From the NCBI GenBank assembly GCA_030686995.1, contig CM060681.1, forward strand, positions 165,786,333 to 165,850,332: a stretch of DNA of 64,000 bases, read 5' to 3'. This document shows, piece by piece, positions 58,187 to 64,000 of this stretch (its first letter is position 1; every line of letters begins with the position of its first letter). The position numbers and the translations under genes are program-made. The notes under the pieces were generated by a model. That model worked only from the letters and a program-made list of their open reading frames with translations. It did no database searches and was not told the DNA's origin. The DNA comes from Artemisia argyi (lineage: Eukaryota > Streptophyta > Magnoliopsida > Asterales > Asteraceae).

Positions 58187-61100
58187 TGATGAGTGTGTAA
58201 ATACTCATCATTTTTGTCTTATATGAACTGCCAAAACATACAAAAACACTCAGTAATGCATCAAAATACTGAAAATATTCCAAAATTGTGTTTTATATGT
58301 TTTAGATGCAAAACGAGTAAAAACAAACGAAAAACGCACAAAGTTTGCAAAATTGGCAGTTTCAGTCCCTCAACTTTCATAAAATTACAAAACTAGTCCC
58401 TGGATATTCAAAATATGGAAAATTATCACCAAAGGTCCTTTTGAAATCATAAGTTATCATATTTAGTCCTTTGGTGAAAAATTGGAAAGTTTTGGAAATT
58501 TACACTTTTGGTCCCTGGAGTTTCAAATATTGGCAGAAAAGGTCCCTGGTGGGATAATTTTGAATGAAAAATCCATTTTGGTCCTTGGAATTCACAAATA
58601 AATCACTTTCAATCCCTGGATGAAAATTTTGAGAAAATTACAAGTTTGGTCCCCGGAATTTGGAAATTTGCACAATTGGTCCCCGGGTGTATTATTTTGG
58701 AAAAATATTATTTTCACCCTTGTAATATTTTTATGTTGTCAAAAATTTGTCCTTGTGAATACTTTGAAATTATGGCAAAACAGGTCCTTTACTTTTGCAA
58801 AATTACAAAGTGGTCCTTGTGAAAATTAAAGTTACCATATTGGACCCTTATGTCTTAAACCATAAACCAAACCCACCCAATCCATGAATCTGATCCAATA
58901 ACCTACACCCCAGGCCCAAAGATAAAAGCCCACCCATTTTAAAATAAATCCACCCCTGGTTGTTGACCAGTCAACCCCCCACACCCCGTTTACTATTCAT
59001 CTTCTCTCCTAAACTCGCCCTAATTCTCAGGTTCATGTCCCCCCTCATCTCCAATCATTCACCAACTCCACCAACCATCATAAATGTTACCCAACCTTCC
59101 CCCCTCCTCAATAAATGCCCACCAACACCACAACTGCCCATACCCCTTTTTCCCGCCAAAAGAGTTTGAACGGATAGGATTGCACCAAGCCATCTAATGG
59201 TGGATATGAAGTGTGGGAAAGTCAAGGCTACCCTCAGGGACTATAAAAAGAAAGAAAAAAGAGAAGAACCAGCATTAGAATAGAGTAGAGTGTAGCAGTA
59301 GAGTAATTTTTAGTATAATGTAATCCTTTAAACTTAATTTCCTTTTTTCAGTTGTAATTCTAGTTAAAATCAATTGTAGTCAAGATATTTTGTATAATAT
59401 GAATCATCATTGAAGTTAATTTCATGTGTTGTTATTTAAATTTACCATTTGCAGTTTCTTATAAAAATCTCAAATCATTCTCATCTAGTTAAAAAGTGTT
59501 GAATCTGTTTCATTAAGCTCATACTAAAATATTCATAAGATTTCATAAACTCAGTAAAGTTCAAAATAGTTTTAGCAAAAAAAAAATTCCACAGTCAACA
59601 AAAGTCAACAGGTATAAAATGGTGAATGAGTTGATTCAGAATGGAAGCATGGTAGATGTATGGTTCATATGGTTTTAGGTGCTTCAGGGGAGGCATAGGG
59701 TATCACATTTTGTTCATTGGATCTTGATTTGTTGCCCACTAGAGCTCACTGTAAGCTCTCTCATTAAATTCTTGTAATTTACTCTAGCATAGGCCACTCA
59801 GTATTTATTTCATTTCAAATTGTGCTTATTTAGTGTTTAGAAAAGGTTAGGTTTAATATTTGAGGTTTATAGTGTAAGTTTGCTTTGAAAACCACCAAAT
59901 CTGTCTCATAAGGGAGTGTTTGGCACAGTGGTTTTCACCACTGTGCAATTGCTTTTGGTTAATGCTTGTTACTTGAACATGTTTCATGAGGTTCATTTAG
60001 GTTAAGTGTGGTCATAAAACTCAGTCCCAATTAACAAAAAGTCAAAATGAGCTTTTGATTTCACTAAGTTGTTCACTGTTGGAGTTTTGATACCACAAGC
60101 TCCTCATTTCAGTGTATAAGATGTTTGTTTAGCTTAATTTGAACTTATTTTAGCTTAATACAACTCTTAATATCATCTGTGATCATCACAAGTTCACATT
60201 AGTCAAAGTTCTAAATTTTCTTGAAAAGTCAAATTTGTTTGTTCAGATTTTCACAAAAACTCAAAGATTTTATTTGATTTATGTGTTTGCTCTCATGATG
60301 TGAAACTTGTTTCTACTATTTGTTTACCAGCTTAACTTTCAATTCCCAACCTCCTTTTATTTTTGGTAATTTTGTGCTTGGCCCTAGCTTGCCCTAAACA
60401 CACCTGCAAGCTCAGCTGCTCCCCTGCATCAGCAGTACCCCCACCACCACCACCACTTGGTTGTGGTTTTCTGACCACCCAGTGGGTCCCACAACCCCCC
60501 ACCTTGCACCATTCAACCCTCCCCATGGTAGGGTTCATCATTTGACCCTTGGTTTGACCTCCTACCCTCTGGGTCCCACCTTAATCTAGCCATCAAATCT
60601 GTCCCATTTCCTAGTATGCAATGGGTCAAAACAGCTTATTTTGACCCATTGGCTTATTCTGAGGGTGCTTTTTGCTTTTTCTTGTTTAAATAAGCTCACA
60701 TAACTTATTTGGATCAGTTTTACCCATTGTGGGTCCCACTCATTGCCATTTAAGCTAATTTCCCCATTTGGTCAACTTTGGTCAACTGTTGGCCATTTTG
60801 GCTTATTCCAGCTTATTTTTAAGTTTCCAAAAATTTTGTTTTTCAAAAAGTGTTTGTTTTTAAGTATTTAATAAGTTTGCAAAAGAAAAATCAAGAAAAA
60901 CAAATTTAAAATTAAGTGATAGTTTCTATTTGATGTAATTTAATTTTAATTTTAATTTTTATATTTTTATTAAGTACTTGTCATTTTTATATTTTTATTA
61001 ATTACCTATTATATTAAAGTATTTATAATAAATTTTTCAGATTTTTATTTTACCATTTGGTATTTATTAGAATTAATATTAGTTTTATTAGAAATTAATT

Positions 61101-61892
61101 AATATTTAGTTTAAAATAGCATAATTAGTTTTTATTAAGTAAAACCTTGTTTTTATATTTTTTATAGCTTTTATATGTTATAAAGTAATTTTATAAATTT
61201 TATTAGAATTTTTACTGTTCATTTAGTATTTTTCTTAATTTAAAATAGTTAATTAGTTAATTAGTAATTAAATAGTAATTAATTAAAAGAAAATCCACAA
61301 AAAGACAAAAATACTTATTTTTATTTTTAAAACTTATTTTTAGTTATTTTAAGGTTTTAGAAATTTTATTTTCACCTTTTTAGTATTTAAATAATATTGT
61401 ATTATATTTAAGTATTTTAAATATTAATAATAAGTAATAAATAGTATTTAATTAATATTAATTAATTAAATAGTGTAAAAAGTAATTTTAATTTTCTAAA
61501 AAGTTTCTTTTATTATTAGGATTGTAAAAATGTGATTTTCACTTTTGTAAGTATTTTATTTTGTTAAAACTCGCGTTTTATTTCGTACGTCTACGTTTTA
61601 TTTAAACGTAACGTACGCGTTTTTAGTTTTAAACGTTTCTGGGTTTTCAAACTTTCTTGTCTTATTCAAATAGCTTGTTTAAGCTATTTTCTAGTATATT
61701 CCTTAGTTTTAATCACTCAAAACCTTTTCCTGTCCAATTTCACCCGATCAAATAACCGTTTGTTTACAATTCACACCTCGTCGGGACATACGACCCGGGG
61801 AAACCTTATACTTCCGCGGAGCATTGACTCTAGGCCTTTGACTTTGTTGACCATTCTTTGGTCAATATAAGTTGACGGTTCAGGCTCAATCA
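58187..61892 (+). repeat. 3' LTR of the young Athila/Tat-type element
   Basis: This LTR is 3706 bp and nearly identical to 51584-55292. It starts TGATGAGTGTG after the PPT and ends GCTCAATCA before AGAAG. Confidence 0.93.
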
Positions 61893-62813
61893 AGAAGCTT
61901 ACAACCCCCACCAGGCAGTGTACCTGATCCTTGTAGTATAGTATAGTGACAAGTACCGGGGGATTGATCGTTCAGCTAGGAATAGTGTCGCTAGGATTAG
62001 AAAACCTAAATACTAGTTCTAAAGATGAAGGATGATTATTTTTGTATTTTTATATTTTTTAGAAAGCAAGTAAAAATCTCGGGTTTTAAGGATTTAGGCG
62101 GAATTAGTTGCTAGTCAACTAACCCAATACTAAAGATGCAATCAAAATAAAATACTAGAAATGAAAATAAACTAAATTAACTAAGGTTGTGAGCAATAAG
62201 TGGAGAAGTTGTGTTTACTTAGATTTCACTACTCCCTAGATATCTTTTACACGTTAATTACTTGTTATAGTTGCGTGGATGACGGATTGTATTCCTTAAT
62301 ACCATTCATGGGGTGGCGCACTTAATTCCCCAATCCTATGAGTGCCTACTTCACTCCTATGTCGAGCCGGCTAAGAAGCTCCTAACATGGGATCATTAGA
62401 ATTTACTCACGCATTAAATACAACCAATAAAACCTAGTGCACGTCAGTTCATGTTTCCTAAGACGTTCAAGCATGTTACCATTTGGAGATCTGCCAGTTT
62501 TCTTAAGCCTAACATCGAAATCATTCATCCAATACAACCATAAACAAGTAATCAACACATAATTAACATCTAGGTTTCATTAGATCCAAGTCAACACAAG
62601 ATAGATCTAGCCTAGCATGATGGAATTAAGACAAGAACAAGATATAGACAACCAACACATAGACATATTGATTGAATTAAAAGAACACTTATCTTAATTA
62701 CACATGAAAGGGTTCAAGGGCTGAGAACCCTTGAAAAACCTGTAAAATTCGTACTAAGTTCGGCCTTAGGGTTTCTCCAAAACTTCTCTCTTTTTATGTG
62801 TAAAAATTAGAAA

Positions 62814-63052
62814 ACTATATATAGGAAATAGGGTCTGACGGCGTCAAGACCAAATTGGTGACGCTGTCATCTCGCAGCCAAAATACTTCTCGGACTGCCT
62901 TGATCTACTTCTGACGCCGTCATGTGTTATGTGTTTCCAGGCCGTCATGCATTTTACTCTTGACGCCCTACTTCGTGACGCCTTCAATTTTGTACTGGGT
63001 CGTCATGGAAATTACTCTTGACGTCGTCAGAAATTCCTTCTTGACGCCGTCA
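62814..63052 (-). promoter_or_regulatory. TGACGCCGTCA palindrome array and TATA box of the antisense solo LTR
   Basis: About nine copies of the palindrome TGACGCCGTCA or close variants (for example 62837, 62861, 62912, 63018, 63040) lie directly upstream, on the minus strand, of CTATATATAG (about 62822). TGACG half-sites are the recognition core of plant TGA-class bZIP factors, so a bZIP-responsive promoter is an inference. Confidence 0.65.
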
Positions 63053-63263
63053 CCTACTGTTCCCAGCAAGGAAAATTAAGACTTTGGCGTTTTCTTCACT
63101 TTTATGCTCCAAAAACGTCCGAATTGCTTCCTTTTCCAGATTTCTCTCCCAAAGTACCTAAAATCACAAAAGGAGCGATTTAGGGCAATATTTGATCAAA
63201 TAAATTCAATTCCGGGCTTAAATGACTCCCTAAAAGTGGTTCAGTTTTCGCCTCATCAGTGGT

Positions 63264-64000
63264 GATGAATCATGTACTAGTCTTGGATGTGATTTTTGAA
63301 AGACAATGCACTTGGTGTGTTTGGCAAATCAAAAAGATACAATTCCTAACTAATGAAATACATAATTGACTAGCCACCAAGTTTTTCATGAATCAAGAAG
63401 TTTTATGCAAAAACCCTAAGATTCTAGTTAATGATTGTAAGCAAGAATGTTATAATTGAATAAAAAATGCAATTGTGATTAGAATACCTACAAAGTTAGT
63501 TGGATTTGAAGAGACTGGATTACAAGCCCTAAAATTCGTGAGGATATGTATTTTTGAGAGGGTGATGGCTGTTTGAAAGTGGATGATTAAGTTAAGAGGA
63601 TGTTTGACTTTGAAATTAAAAATAAAACAATCTGAGATTTTGGCGGAACCAAGAAATGGGTTCCGCCCATATGGTCTGAGGGTGTCGTGGGATCTGCAGG
63701 GAAAAACTCAAAAGGAATTGTCTTGATTTTTGTGGTTTTATTCTAATGTTCAAAACTAAGGTTTTAAGTCTTATGAGTCTTTGACTAAGCCTAGGAATTA
63801 TGAATGCTTCTCATTTAAGAGATTTTGTGAACGCGTTGATGGAATATTTAACGTGGAACACTTTCTTAGTTAAGATGTTCCTCAATGAACAATCTTATCA
63901 AGGTGATGATGAGAGATCATAATGTGTCTATTAAGAACATAATGGAATGAATTGTCGCCTAAGTCGATGCTTCCTTTATTGAAGAGATAACAATGTTTAT
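63264..64000 (-). mobile_element. Minus-strand Sirevirus-like element, interior up to the window end
   Basis: It matches about 27560-28295 in reverse: the leader intron (donor at 63491), the ORF1 leader, and the GGCGGAACC cluster (about 63648-63700, GGCGGAACC and GGGTTCCGCCC). It then enters the non-coding interior. The element continues outside the window. Confidence 0.8.

Larger units (their letters stand above)
51584..61892 (+). mobile_element. Young Athila/Tat-type gypsy element with gag-like ORF only
   Basis: LTRs 51584-55292 (3709 bp) and 58187-61892 (3706 bp) are flanked by AGAAG (51579-51583 and 61893-61897). The PBS TGGCGCCGCTGCCGGGGA lies at 55298-55315, and the PPT GTGTGGGGGAT adjoins 58187. 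I counted roughly ten differences between the LTRs by eye (about 0.3%), making this the youngest complete element here. The 2.9-kb interior encodes only a gag-like protein with one in-frame TAG, followed by a non-coding region with four hairpins. It is non-autonomous. Confidence 0.93.
51534..63258 (-). mobile_element. Solo LTR, Athila/Tat-type, antisense, carrying a nested gypsy element
   Basis: The plus-strand ends TGATACGTGGG and CGCCTCATCA are flanked by GTGGT (51529-51533 and 63259-63263); the intact site is seen in reverse at about 28295. Without the nested 10.3-kb element it is about 1.41 kb. On the minus strand it starts TGATGAGGCGAAAAC and contains GTACACTGCC, as in the LTR near 4325. 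It also holds a TGACGCCGTCA palindrome array followed by a TATA box. No interior remains. Confidence 0.88.

Overview
The window is plant nuclear DNA made almost entirely of nested LTR retrotransposons. I found no host gene, rRNA, tRNA or CRISPR array. It is AT-rich, and intact coding capacity is rare. The gag-like zinc-knuckle protein (55593-57401) and the intron-containing 'gypsy-type transposase' gene (34165-35808) resemble, from memory, families that are very abundant in Asteraceae (daisy family) genomes. I infer an Asteraceae host with moderate confidence; no database was searched.

Elements were delimited by TG...CA termini, primer binding sites (PBS), polypurine tracts (PPT) and 5-bp (hAT: 8-bp) target-site duplications (TSDs) read in the sequence. 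Left to right: (1) 1-417 unassigned. (2) A Sirevirus-type LTR starting at 418, split by (3) an Athila/Tat-type gypsy element 1082-11946 (TSD TTCCA). That element carries two further insertions, an antisense solo LTR 2437-4160 (TSD CTATT) and a 455-bp solo LTR 6724-7178 (TSD GAAAC). (4) A second Sirevirus-type LTR ending at 14759, holding a 715-bp hAT element (13014-13728), then a decayed Sirevirus interior to 22337 and its 3' LTR. (5) That 3' LTR is entered at about 22682 by a minus-strand Tat-lineage element: LTR, PPT, and an antisense spliced accessory gene at 34165-35808. (6) A complete non-autonomous Sirevirus-like element 23374-33819 (TSD GACTC) sits between that LTR and that gene. (7) A minus-strand relative of it starts at 35809 and runs past the window end. 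It is interrupted by a large-LTR, coding-free element 40015-49868 (TSD AAAAT, itself holding hAT elements in both LTRs), and by an antisense solo LTR 51534-63258 (TSD GTGGT) that contains a young Athila/Tat-type element 51584-61892 (TSD AGAAG).

All complete elements look non-autonomous: no reverse transcriptase or integrase was recognised. Instead they carry gag or gag-protease remnants and accessory ORFs. The Sirevirus-like family encodes two: an ATHILA-ORF1-like protein of 369 aa and a Ser/Pro/Thr-rich protein of 287-393 aa. Each lies behind a promoter-like module containing the same GGCGGAACC palindromic motif that precedes the LTR TATA box. The Athila-type element carries an exact 66+66-residue tandem domain after its protease. 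The young Tat-type element carries four tandem RNA hairpins with compensatory base changes just before its 3' LTR.

The strongest leads are these internal promoter modules, the family-specific palindrome arrays upstream of LTR TATA boxes in several unrelated lineages, the covarying hairpin array, and the tandem domain.
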